Assembly: GCF_025766255.1 (NCBI RefSeq)
Contig: NW_026516668.1
Location: 787,542 to 851,541, forward strand
DNA length: 64,000 nucleotides
DNA from: Zychaea mexicana
Taxonomy: Eukaryota > Mucoromycota > Mucoromycetes > Mucorales > Lichtheimiaceae
Direction of reading: 5' to 3'
Shown here: in pieces, positions 35,300 through 46,900 of the stretch
Position numbering within the stretch: the first letter of the stretch is position 1
How the letters are laid out: each line of letters opens with the position of its first letter
Made by a program: the position numbers and the translations under genes
The notes under the pieces: generated by a model
Seen by the model: only the letters and a program-made list of their open reading frames with translations
What the model was told of the DNA's origin: nothing
The model's database searches: none

Positions 35300-36817
35300 T
35301 CAGCGTGGATGCTTTGCAGCACACATCCAAATGCGCGTCTTGTACAATTTGAACAGCTCCCTTACAAGTTCTCTAAAGTCTACTCGTTCTTCTGCTACAA
35401 AATGGAATGTCAGCTTGCGTCGGTCCCTATCATCAAGTAATGAACAACACACGCATTAGTTAGTGACTTGTAGCTTTGATTAGAGTGAGCGATTCGAACG
35501 AGAGAAAGAGAAACACACCACTGGTATTCTGCACTGACCACCTGCATGGGCAAGTCCTTTTCCTTGATCTTGGATTGACACACCAACAAGGCCTTGGCCT
35601 CATCATGCACCTTCGCAGGCAACGTGGCAATCTCCGCTTCCGTTGCAAGTCGATACAGACGACGCACCACCAGATCCGGCGGGAAGAGGTTCGCTGCAAG
35701 GTTAGACGCCACGACCCTGCCTAAATCATGACCGCGATCCGCTTCCACAATTGCCAGGTCGCCAACGTGTACCGTCGATCCAGTGCCCTGCTGCTGTTCT
35801 CCATGATCATCAGCGTAGTCCTCGAGGTAAAACACTTCAGGCTTGGCACCTGGGGTCAGTTCGACGGTGAATAGCTTTGCAGTTGTTGCAAGATGGTGCA
35901 GGGGTATCCCCTTGCCCATGCTGTATGTGTCATCGCCAATCGCAGGTGGCTGGCATGGACTGGTGGAGAGCAAGGAAGACGGAGGGGATGGTGGCAAAGT
36001 GTTTCCAGCAGCAGTGACTGGAAGGGGGCGAGGGACAGGACTAAAGTAATCGTCAATGTGTTGTAACAGTTCAGGGCTCAGTTCGTTTTGCCGAGTAATG
36101 CTGGACGTTGTAGGAATCGTGGGAGGGCGAGCAACAGCTGGAGCACCATGAAGACTACTAGTAACACGATAATTTCTTTAAATGAATCGGGTGATTCTGA
36201 CGTTATATTAAAAGGAATTAAAAAACTTACGGTCGCTGCTGCTGTGATTGCTCTGAAAGAAAATAATCGTCAGCACTAGTCGCACCCATCCAGACTTTTT
36301 TGTCGGATGATGATGAAGAAAGCCGTCGGCGGGAACCGTCAAAAAAGTCCGACTGTCGTCGCATAGCAGTGTAATAACCACTGTCCTGGGGTGGTGATGG
36401 CTGTGGCGGCATAACTACTGTTCGCCGTCGCTGTTGCTGTGGTGGTGATGGTGCCCTTGTATTTGCGATGCTGTTGCTATTGCTGCTGCCATTGTTGCTG
36501 TTCCAGATGGTCGACGACCAGAACGAGGTAGGGGACGTGGTGGCTGGCCATGAGGACCAGGGTAAGGGAAGAGGCGTAGCTTTGGGTGGCAGCAACGACG
36601 CGGACGATGACGACGACAGTAGCGGCGTCTTGTCAATGAGTCTGCTGCTGTCTTTGGTATCCGTGCTCTTGGAAGTGTCCTCCAGGTCAACGAAATCAAG
36701 GTCAACGGAGGGACTGTCATCAAGCCAAGACTCGGAGGCAGGGGTGGTGGGGGAGCTGGCAAGTGACGACTCGGATGCGGTATCAGACAGGATGTAGGAA
36801 GGGAGTAACGCAGCCAT
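35300..36817 (-). CDS. PSP1 C-terminal-domain protein
   Basis: Three exons: 36231-36817, 35519-36157, 35300-35426; 450 aa with phases closing. The N-terminal two thirds are Ser/Pro/Thr-rich and disordered (a run of nine Ser at 36297-36330 region, SPPQQQRRR, several SP sites). Residues ~290-445 form the PSP1 domain: [60 protein letters not shown], then [20 protein letters not shown] and [19 protein letters not shown]. Yeast PSP1 is a suppressor of DNA polymerase alpha mutations; the bacterial relative is YaaT/RicT. The biochemical role is unknown. Intron 2 uses an unusual GTGTGT donor. A TATATAAAA element lies at 36966-36974, about 150 bp upstream. Confidence 0.85.
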
Positions 36818-36965
36818 AGTGATTTGTAGTAGTAGTGAAGAGAAGCAAGGAGTAAAGAGAGAGAGAGGATGGAAGAAAACGCAAAAAAGGTGGGGAAGAA
36901 TTCGAAAAACTTATTTGTGGGAATTGGCGGTTCAGCTGACTCGAGCTGTTTGCATGAAACCTCTC

Positions 36966-36974
36966 TTTTATATA
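36966..36974 (-). promoter_or_regulatory. TATA box of PSP1-domain gene
   Basis: The minus strand reads TATATAAAA about 150 bp before the ATG at 36817. Confidence 0.45.
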
Positions 36975-38937
36975 CGTTGCTGCCGCCGCTTGTTATGGAT
37001 CCCAACCCGCTTCTTGTTATGGCTTTCCCTTTGCTTTCCTTGTCCCTTTCGGCCCTCGTTTTCTTTGTTGTGTGCGTCCCTTTTTGGGGTTCATGTTTTG
37101 GTAGAACCACGGCTCAATGGGTCCGTCTAGACAAGAGTCACTCATTGTCCACACACAGCAGCGTACTGTACGTATGATAGCAGCAAGAAAGATATTTACT
37201 GTACACGACTGTACTGTAGTATCATAGTACAAAAAAAGAAGGTGCCACGAGTGAAAAAACAAACACGCGTCGTTATAAGCTCGGACAGCTCGTCCACTCG
37301 TCTTATGCCGTTCGGATCTTCTCCCGCCGAATGGCTCTCCTATCACCCCACTCCTTTCTCTTCTTTCTGTTGCCATTGCTGCCAGAGCATACCCCTTCTG
37401 CCACCGCTTACTACTCGATGTAACCGTGGCTTCATCACAGCAAGGACAGGTACACTTGCATCGTTGGTCCTTACCACGGCCACTCTAATTATCTCAGATG
37501 TGCGCATATGCGTGTGAACTGTTCTAGGGCCGAGTGGGGAACAAGGAGAGCAAAGTTGTTACCAACGTTGTAAATTGCTTGTGTTACAATGCGTCTGCTC
37601 ATCCTGCGCTAATTTCTAACACGATGAGAAAATCATCGAGTTGTGTTGGGCAACAGTTCTTTACTAGCAAGACACTGTACAATCTGATGACAATAAAATA
37701 GGACGATGCCTTTCCATAATCTGCCTTTGTCCCTCAGTGATCAATCTACATCTAGTGATAGCAATAGTAGTGATAGCAATACTAGTGGCGATAACAGAAA
37801 TATGGCTCGATGGCAAATTGACACAACAAACAGCATCATTTTATGGTCACATGAAACGCTTTTTTGTGGGCTGTGCATGTTGTCTGTACTAACTGAGAAA
37901 TTTCCCACTACGATACGCCAGGATTAACGAGTCTCAATCAGTGCTGCTTACAGCATACGTGTATAAAGGATCAAGATCTATGCACTAGAAGCAAAGTTTA
38001 TGAAAGAAGCTCTGCACGAGCAAGCGAAAAAAAAATTCAAGTTACAAACGTGGTAGCAGTTTTAATGTTATCATGTGTTACTTTATATATGATAACATTA
38101 TATTGTAAACAGAGGCAGTAATAACGACAAAGAACTTATGCACATGTAAGAAAACGCTTAAGCGAGCAATAAAATAAAGGTGTACGGGGTCTGAGGCTTG
38201 CTGTCGTGAAGCAATAAACGACAACTGCGCACACAAATTTCTATATACCACCTTCACTCTCTTAGTCTCCCCCGTTTCAAGTTTTGTCTGTAGATAAAAT
38301 TAGAGCACGATTGATTGCCTTTTGTCTGGTAGAACCATTTGACTAACAATGTCTTTTGTTCTTGAGGGCGCTTGAAGCGCTGTCGCTGTTTTCTCGCAAG
38401 TGGTGTGGGGGGGGGGGAAGTTCTGGGATGCCTATCACGTTCGGACTTCAACTCTCTGACAACTAATGCTTGTTGGTCCTGCGACTCTTTTCCACTATAG
38501 TATCATATATCCAGTACGCGCCTTTATATTCCTCGGCTTTTCTTGACAGCGTAGGTTGCTCAAACACAATCCAGTCTGGGTATGCACACCAAGCCCTTTG
38601 CTCCTTAGAGTACCCAAACCAGTACGATGGAGGAAGCAGTAACCAAATAGTTTCAGGTATATGAAATTCTCTTTCATAACGATATGCATATCTACATTAT
38701 GATGGCTTTATTTGGGCTTGTCACGCTTTTGAGGCTAGAAAGGAAGAAGTTGAGCTCTATGTTCCACCTACTGCAACCGATTTTGATAACTTGCCTTTAT
38801 ATCATGTATTGACGAGCCTGTGAGTGAATTGATTTACTAGTATGGCTTTTACCGATCGATATTGACTATAGAAAGTATCCTAGGTTCTCAAACTCACCTG
38901 CAACACGCATCCACATGATGATTCAAGAAAAGTTGGA

Positions 38938-39432
38938 CAAAATCACAACCGGCAGCCATACGTCCGCATGTTAGAAGCGCGGCCGGAGGACCGTCTTGCC
39001 ACCTTTGGCACCTTCATCAGTAATACGTGTGAGTTAAGTGCGCAAAGGTGATGTATTTTACTAAGTCTGCCTTTTGAGAGGTTCTACCATTGGATGCTCG
39101 TACCTCCAATAACACAATATTGAGTATCAATATGCGAAAATAACGCATGCCTGCCCGCTACTAACATTACATGAACAATTCGTTGCGAGGCCTGGTGACA
39201 TGGAAGATAAGCTCTTAGCACCTGCCTTTGAACTTCTTTTTTGGTTATGTAGAGAAGACAAACGTATACAGCATCTTCTTTGTTCTGTTTTGACCAGGAA
39301 ATTATAGTGAGTACCATTCCCGCACCTAACCAAAGCCATGGTGATCTCATCTTTTCCATTGTCGAAAATACAGGATTGTGCCTTCATGAAGCTTATAAAA
39401 GCTTATAATAGAAACCAAATTAAACAACAATT
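38938..39432. repeat. Dispersed degenerate repeat, copy 2
   Basis: Aligns with 19310-19830 in the same orientation, with many substitutions and indels. The minus-strand trace of the shared protein is SCIFDNGKDEITMALVRCGN, frame-broken after the NFLVKTEQ region. It lies about 170 bp beyond the stop of the AAA ATPase gene. Confidence 0.7.
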
Positions 39433-39604
39433 TATGTCCTCGTTATTCGAAAGTGATACGTATTCTGCCTCATTTATAGAAAAGCGGAAGAGGGCTCTTA
39501 TTGTTCGTTAATCAGTATATAGCAATAGACTGTGAACAGATGGGCTTTATTAATGTGATGATATTAAGAGCTTCATATATATATGATGATGAGTTATAAA
39601 TCAA

Positions 39605-41825
39605 TTATGGGCTTGTGGATGCTGATGATGAGTAAGATGAGGGTGTCACAGCGTGAATGGCATTTTGTATATCCTGTTGTCCAATAGTAACCGATTCATC
39701 CGATTGTGACGATAGCGATAAGCTTTTCTTGAGAGCCAAAAGACCAGCTTTTCGCATGACAGCTTTGAGGTCAGCTCCCGAGTAACCTTCCGTGTTTTCG
39801 GCAATCCATGTCAAATCCACGCTGCCACTGACCACTGTATTTCGTTCGAGCACTTTCAGGATACCAATGCGCTCTTGCATATTCGGAAATCCCACATAAA
39901 TCATACGATCCAGTCGACCTATTATATATATTATATGATTAACTAATACTAATTCGTTTTCTCTTTAACCGATTAAATTATGTACCAGGTCGTAAGATGG
40001 CAGGATCAATAGCATCTGGATGGTTCGTGGCACCAAGTAGCAGAACTCCTTGATCCGCTTTTCCGACGTGATCGATTTCAATCAAGAATTGAGAGATCAA
40101 CTAGAAAAAATTAAGCAGGGAAGTTTGTCAAGTAAGAAACACAGGTATGTTATATTAAAAAAAGGCCTCTTCTTTCCTTTCACATTAAAGCATTTAACCA
40201 ACCTTTTTACCAACATCACCGCTTGTTTCACGCGTACCGAAAATAGCTTCAAGTTCATCCAAAAAGATTACACAGGGACTACATCGTGCTGCCACTTTAA
40301 ATACATTTGCAATGGCCTTTTCCGACTCGCCTACCTCGCCCTTAATCAAATCCGGTATGCTCACAGGTAAAAAATTGGCTGATGATTCAGTAGCAATGGC
40401 TTTAGCTAGCATGGTTTTGCCTGTGCCTGGAGGACCATAGAGTAGAACACCTCGTGGTGGACGCACTCCCAATCGCTTGTAAGCATCACTGTGTTTGTAC
40501 ACCCAAAGTATTGATTCCTCAAGTGCTTTCTAAATAAACGTCCTTTTTTATTAATCTGTCTATGGTCATAAGCAAGTAGTATTAACATCTTACCTTGGTT
40601 TCTTCTAATCCACCAATATCGTCCCATTGCACTGGTTCTGGTTTTTCTGCCATTTGAATTCCACTGACACGTATTCGTTTTATGGCTTGTTCAAAATCAG
40701 CCAAGGTAATTTGTCCTATATTCGGTAATAAACAGAATAAGAAAATGATCTCGTTATGTTTTCTTTTTCACTGGATAATTGAGTAAAGAGCTGTGTGTCG
40801 ATGTACCATAACGAGCAGTTTCGAGAGCAAGATGACACCATCTTGCCATATCAGCCGCAACGAATGCATGTGCTTGTGCATTCAATAACTCTAAATTAAC
40901 GTTCGATGCCAAATCTAATGGTTTTACCAAGCAACGTAAAAGTGCTAGACGTTCACTTGGTGTGGGTATCTGTAATGTCACCATGTCATCGAATAAACTT
41001 CGAGCGTCTAAGGCAATCGTAGATGGATCGCGACTTGTTGCTACCTATCACAAATGTTCGTTATCATATAATTCAAAAATAGGTAAATCTCTTTTTTTTT
41101 CCTCTGTCAGCTAATATCAATTTTACCAGAACAACATGAGGTACACCTTCTAACTCATGAACGATACGATGTAATGATTGGAGAAAACCCGTATCCTGTG
41201 CTTCACCACGCTGTGGACAAAACAAGTCTATATCCTCAATCCAAATGATGCCCTTGGACTCTTCCCTGGCTTGCCATGCTACGCGTTCTAATCCTATACC
41301 GAGCTTGCCATCATATTGTGCTGCCAGTTCACCCAACGATATCCGCCATGTCTATACAGGAGCAGGGATGTTCCTTTCTTCATTACAACCTATTCATTTT
41401 TCAAACGTTGTATAATGTCGATAATAGTAATAACATTGAAATGTGTACCTTTAGTCGATGCTCTGCAGCCAACATATTCAGTACTGTCGTCTTTCCTGGG
41501 TAATACAATAACAGTAGCGCAGTTGTCTGTTAAACCTTTGCTATCAAACCCTCAGTAACATCCTCGATCTTCTAACATGATTCAAGTGTAAACAAACAAC
41601 ATACCTACACCTGAATCGCCGGTGACTAATATAGATCGTGGTGCCCAGGGATCCCGATCCGATTCAAATGCAAGATCAAAAATTTGTGTGATGCTATATA
41701 TTAAGGATCCGATCGCGCACACCGTATTCATTCGTAAGCAAACCAATTGTGTTCAGGTGCATTTTGAAAGGACATTACCGAGATCCTTCATCGCCATAAC
41801 AAGCCGACAAGTATTCACGCGTCAT
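39605..41825 (-). CDS. Compact tandem AAA ATPase (Cdc48/AFG2 type, SPATA5L1-like)
   Basis: Nine exons: 41779-41825, 41605-41693, 41449-41495, 41127-41351, 40807-41044, 40594-40715, 40203-40529, 39986-40100, 39605-39918; 507 aa, all phases consistent. Module 1 starts almost at the N-terminus: Walker A GDSGVGKT at 41-48 and Walker [11 protein letters not shown] at 96-105. Module 2 has a linker ([20 protein letters not shown]), Walker A GPPGTGKT (288-295), Walker [12 protein letters not shown] (343-353) and [20 protein letters not shown] with the arginine-finger region. There is no N-terminal substrate domain, and only 136 bp separate the start from the upstream gene. Size and missing N domain distinguish it from AFG2/Drg1 and Cdc48. 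Such ATPases act in ribosome maturation or protein unfolding; the exact orthologue is uncertain. Confidence 0.8.
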
Positions 41826-41961
41826 TTGTTACGGTATATATGCGTGTTTAAGTGCGGGAAAAGAAAAAAGGAAGGAGGGATGCTGTGTGATTTCAAATGC
41901 TCTGGTTTATTGGTGTGTAAGTGTGTGCGTAGTAAAAAAGATGGTATCAAATTCGCTATTA

Positions 41962-43485
41962 TTATTTTATGTGCTTATTTACATTTCGTTTTTGGATGGC
42001 CTGTTTTTGCTGTTTACTAAAAAGTTCATGCAAAGCATTTGTAACGTTGGGGTCATGGATGGCATTCGCATAGCTGAACTGTTGCGCTACTACTAGGGGA
42101 TCGTCGTACATACGAAGCGCCACAGGTATTTTATTGCCGGTTTCGAGCTCGATGTTAATGGTGATAACTATGGGATTTTTCTTTTCTGGTGCAACTGGAT
42201 GCTGCTGCTGCAACTGCTGTGGAGGTTGTTGTTGCTGAGGAGGTGCCTGCAATTGTTGCTGTTGTTGCGGTGGGGTCGGTAAATGCGATAATGCTGTTTG
42301 CAGCTGTTGCTGCTGCTGTGAAGGTTGTATAGATGGACGTGTAGACGAACGCTGGTGCAGTGGAATGGGAGACAAGCCTGGTGGACCTGATTTCTTGTTA
42401 CTCATTCCAGAAATCGCGCTCTTGAAGAGACCTGGAGGTGGTCTCATGTCTGCAGGACGAACTGGACGAGGATCTGTATGCACATTGCGTTGGGTTGATA
42501 GAGGTAGCCTTGGTGGTTCCTTGACAGGTTCATGACCCCAGCTAGAGGGCACATCAGGCTTTGCGTCCCACAAAGTACTGTTGCTCCGTCCATTCTCTTG
42601 CCGCTGCCGCTGCCGTTCGGGCTGTGGTTGTGGCTGTTGCTGCGGTGCATCCCAGCTGTCGGGAACGGTGGTTCTTGAAGGCGTGTTGTCCCAGCTCGAA
42701 GGCGCGTTTGGCCTACTACGTTGTTGTTGTTGCGGCTGTTGCTGTTGTTGAGTACCCCAACTGGACCAACCAGTAGAAGCTCCTCCAGATGATGAGGACT
42801 ATAGCAATGGTGCGTGTTTTTTTTGGTATGGGATGGTCAATAGAGTCCAATGAATTGAAGAAATCAAAACTTACATTATTAGTAGCTGTAGATGGAGTAT
42901 TTTTTGCAGCATCCTTCTTCTCCCAAAAGGGCACGTCAACCAACGCCCCGCTTGACCATGCGTTGTTGCTTGACGGAGGAGGACGTCGCGTCGTAGAAGC
43001 AGGTGGTGGCCGTGTTGACGCTAAAGGAGGTGGTGGTCGAGAAGTGGGTTTACGGGTAGTATTTGGTAAAGAGCGTGATTTTGACGTGACAGGCGGTGGT
43101 GGTCCTTTTCTTGACTTTGAACCCCCTTTCTGTGGAGATCGCGTCAATCGCCTTTCGTGTCAGCACCACTTTTTTAGGAAAAAAAACCCACACAAATGTT
43201 ATTCATTACCTTCTTTTGTGATGGATTAGGGATTTTAAGCCGTTGATTCAAAATGTATTGTTCATCGACGGGTTTGTAGTTCTTGCCCTTTCGGTGCAAA
43301 TTTCCCCCACCGAGACCATTGGCGCCCAATTTAAAATTGGGGTCGACCAAATCGCCCCAAGAAGCAGGGCCGCTTGCTTCTTCGTCATTGTCTGGTGTTG
43401 TTGAAGCTGTTGCTGATTGATCACCCCAAGCAGAGGCGGTAATTGGAGCATATTCTTCGTCGCTAGTGTCGTCCCAGGAATCCAT
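41962..43485 (-). CDS. Disordered Trp-motif protein with conserved-looking C-terminal domain
   Basis: Three exons: 43210-43485, 42875-43129, 41962-42798; 455 aa, all introns phase 0. The first ~265 residues are disordered and hold all eleven tryptophans, mostly as W-G or W-D in acidic or Ser contexts: SAWGD (20), SWGDL (43), GWSSWG (188, 191), SSWD (213), DSWD (226), SSWG (264). Poly-Gln/Pro follows. The last ~70 residues (NPIVITINIELETGNKIPV, ALRMYDDPLVVAQQFSYAN, then NALHELFSKQQKQA) look folded and vaguely recall a PFU-type or ubiquitin-like fold. No family was recognised with confidence. The spaced W-G motifs resemble Argonaute-hook (GW) proteins, but this is resemblance only. Confidence 0.7.
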
Positions 43486-43934
43486 GGTGGTAGCGACGGA
43501 GGAGAAGCGAAGTGAAACGGCGTGACTTATAGACCTGAGTGGTTTGTCCCAGATAATTATTTTGATTGATTACACTTGTACACACAGCGGGAATAATTTG
43601 CTTTTTGCTCTTTGTCCCTCATTCTACAGTTTACTGTATAGCAACCCGCGGATGGCACACCTGCACACAACTTGTTATATGGTCACACGAATCATAAAAG
43701 ACAGGTATACTATAAACCTAGTGTATTTTCATAACCAGGGATTGACGAGTTTTTCTTTCACTCTTCGCTGCCGGTATCGGATAATCCCACAAAAGACTTT
43801 CAGCAGTCGGGATGTGATCGTCATGCCATGATTTATTACTGCAGATAAGGCTTGCATAGAGAACAATAACTATAATCTGTATATGCTTTTATTTGTGCCC
43901 CTTGTGTCTAGCGTATTTTCATTCTAGCTTTGTA
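43486..43934. other. Intergenic between two minus-strand genes
   Basis: Promoter of the Trp-motif gene and 3' flank of the GDE1 gene. No coding or RNA signal was seen. Confidence 0.5.
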
Positions 43935-46900
43935 TTAAGATGCAGATGCTTGTGAGTCGCCTCGCAATCCTTTACGTACTGCCACCACAGAATCCTATTA
44001 CGCAGGAAAAAGTTAATTAAAACATGTATTGATCCAAGCCTAAAGCTAAAGTTGTCTGCTACTGGATTACAGCTAACGATCAAAGAGACATACCACAATT
44101 ACAGCGTCGACACCGTAATTTTTCTGCGCAACAGCATGCTCTACTTCATTGTTAAGCACGCCATAGGTGAAAAGCAGCAAGCCAGACTCTTTGATGATGG
44201 TTGTCATTCGTGGCGCCTCGAGGATCGGTTCACTAGCAGCGACGATACCCAGCAAATCTGCCTGTTTTGCAAATCGTACAGCGCCTTGCAACGAGTTGCA
44301 GCGAACATCCGCCATGGGCAACGTGCCAGCATCCGTAAGGAAAAACACGGGATAATTGGGCTGCTTGAGATTCAGCGCAACGCAGATCTCAGGATGGAAC
44401 GAGGAAAAGATTATTCGTCGATCTTGTTCAGCATGATCATACACGCACTCGAGAATTGTGTCGACAAAGATATTGATTTCTTGAAACTGGTGCAGCTCGT
44501 CACTTTCTGCCTCATCAATCATGGGGTATTTGACTTCAATGTTGCAACCAGCGGTTTTGGGAATCAGTTTCAATGCTTCGGCCAAGGTCGTAAAGGGAGC
44601 TTGAATGGTTTCAGGACCGTTGCCCTTGAGTTTGCCGAGTTTGTTGGTGCGTGTAAATTCAAGTCGATTGCTGGCAACTGTGCGACCATGCATTGTGGAT
44701 CCACCAATGGCGCTCAACGAGTTAGAACGGTTCACACGCTTGTTGGGTGGTGATGGTACTTTAAGCGCATTTCCGGTTGTTTCAACGGCAGGAATATCGT
44801 ATGAGGGAGTAGTAGCAGCAGCAGCAGCAGCAGCGCCGTTGAAAGTTGGTTGAATCTCTCCGTGTGTACCGTCACTGACACCAGTGTGATATTCCTTGAT
44901 ATGGCCTGAAGGTCGCAAATTGAGAAATTGCTCTGATGTGATAGCATTGAGTGGGATATCAAAGCCAGTTTCGGTCACTGTCCAATCGTGGTAGATTACC
45001 GGGACCAGATCCTTCGTAAGCTGGACATCTACAATATAATAGGATTTAGAATGTTAGCCCCTTATTTTCCAGGAAGAAACTTGAAAAGGAGACACATTAT
45101 AAGTGGCCTTACCAAATTCGACATATTCAGCTCCCAAAGAGGCTGCAGTAATGAAGGAGAGCACAGTGTTTTCGCCGACCTGAAGATGTGGTGCGCGTTG
45201 GTTCATACCAGATCCGCGATGACCAATAATCTATGGATTGCACAGCACTGTTGTTTCAATAGATCATCTCGGCGTATTCATCAAGCTCTTATATGAAAAG
45301 TAGTCGACTTTTACCTTAGTGTCTAGAGATTTATAATATGTGTAGCGATCACCAACGGTCATTTTTGGATGGAAAAACGGTGTCACCACAAAGTACTCGA
45401 ATCCAAGCGAGCCGATATAATCAAGTGTAGATGCCTGCACCAAAGGCACCGACTGTTGTCCTCTCAGTGATGAATTGCCCGGTGCCCGGCCCTTGAATCC
45501 TCTCGACTTTGTGTAAATCAGATCAGTAGCCAGCGTCGCTGTACCTCGTGCGATAATTTTGTCGGCCCGTGGTGATCCAAAGGTTTCCAGCAAGTCAAAG
45601 CGTAAAACAACGTCTTCGGGCTTTGTAGCAAAAAGCACCATGGGCTCTGGCTGCAACAATTGCTGTTGGTTGTTTGGCGGCAAGTCGAGGATCGGTAATT
45701 CACCGGTAGCATTGATGGCTGAAACGGAGATGGATAGACGCTGTTCGTCAAGCGTGCTATCATCAAGCTTCAAGAATCGCTGTGACAGCGGGTTCCGGAC
45801 GTCGTTCGAGCCCAACTTGATGATAATCATGCACTGATCTGTCAGATATTTGTGACCATACAGACGGCCAGCTCGCGATCGTGCTTTCGTAGTGGGGCTT
45901 TGGCTGCCATTGCTCTGTCCACTAGCAGCTGGAGCAGGGAACTTATATTTCTCTACGTCGATATCCGGCTTCGTCAAGCGTCCAATTTCGGGATGTCCAC
46001 GGAACACCGCATGCTCATAAGCTGCCCATCCACCGTTGTCGATGTACGACTTGTCTGCCTTGGCCTCCAAGAGCAACTCAACAATATCTTGACAACCTTC
46101 CATGGCTATGCAATGCGTGTAATTTCCACGTATGTTAGTATAGCCATTCTTTTCCCTCAATGAAATGGTTTGCTACTAGCATATCCGTAGTTACTAACCA
46201 GCAATGATTAAGGGTGTCCATGCGTTGATTTTCTCAGGAAGATTGACGTTGGCATGACCGCGCGAGATAAGGGCTCGAACACCATCGGTGAAATGGGTAC
46301 GGATCGCAATATGCAAAGCGGTCTCACCATCCTCATCGGCAAGATCCACCTGGACACCATTGTCGATGAGCAAATTTAAGAGGTCCAAATTGGATTGTGC
46401 ACATGCCATGGCAACTACTGAGGGATGGTGTGACAAGCGAGCAAATTCGGGAATCTGTTCGTTGTCACTTGTCACACCATTGCTGACATTGGCTTGTCGC
46501 TGGGAAGCCGCTATAAAACTCACGTATGAGATTATATTTTCATCCGATCCCATCTCATGGATAAACAAGAAGAAGCATTCTCGAATGTACCTGCGATAAC
46601 TCTATCGACATCCTTGATGTTGCCAAATTCGATCAACGCGCTTAATGTTTGGTAATTGCCATGGAGAATGGCCAAGAACAGAGGCGTATGACCTTCACGA
46701 TCCTGCCAAACAGGATCCGCAAATCCCGCATCACTATAGTAACCGTGCTTCACTGCATGATCCATAAGTAGACGCACAGTTTCTGATTGGCCAAACTCGG
46801 CAGCATAATGCAAAGGTCGACGGCCAGCGAAATCCGTCTGTACGGGCAGTTTGGGTAATAGTTGTAAGAGAGATTCGAGGACTTTCGATGATCCCTGTTC

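Larger units (their letters stand above)
36818..39604. other. Gene-poor intergenic region with repeat copy 2
   Basis: PSP1-gene promoter, then AT-rich DNA without a supportable gene, a G10 homopolymer near 38407, and the second dispersed repeat copy (38938-39432). Confidence 0.5.

Noticed and set aside
36415..37110. 231-aa minus-strand frame
   Set aside because: Overlaps the PSP1-domain first exon in another frame and extends through its promoter; low-complexity Pro/Ser text only.
41622..42020. 132-aa plus-strand frame between the AAA ATPase and the Trp-motif gene
   Set aside because: Runs antisense through the first AAA exons and ends in AT-rich 3' DNA; Cys/Lys-rich text without domain.
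44052..44753. 233-aa plus-strand frame
   Set aside because: Antisense shadow of the GDPD domain exon of GDE1, which has catalytic motifs and closing splice phases.
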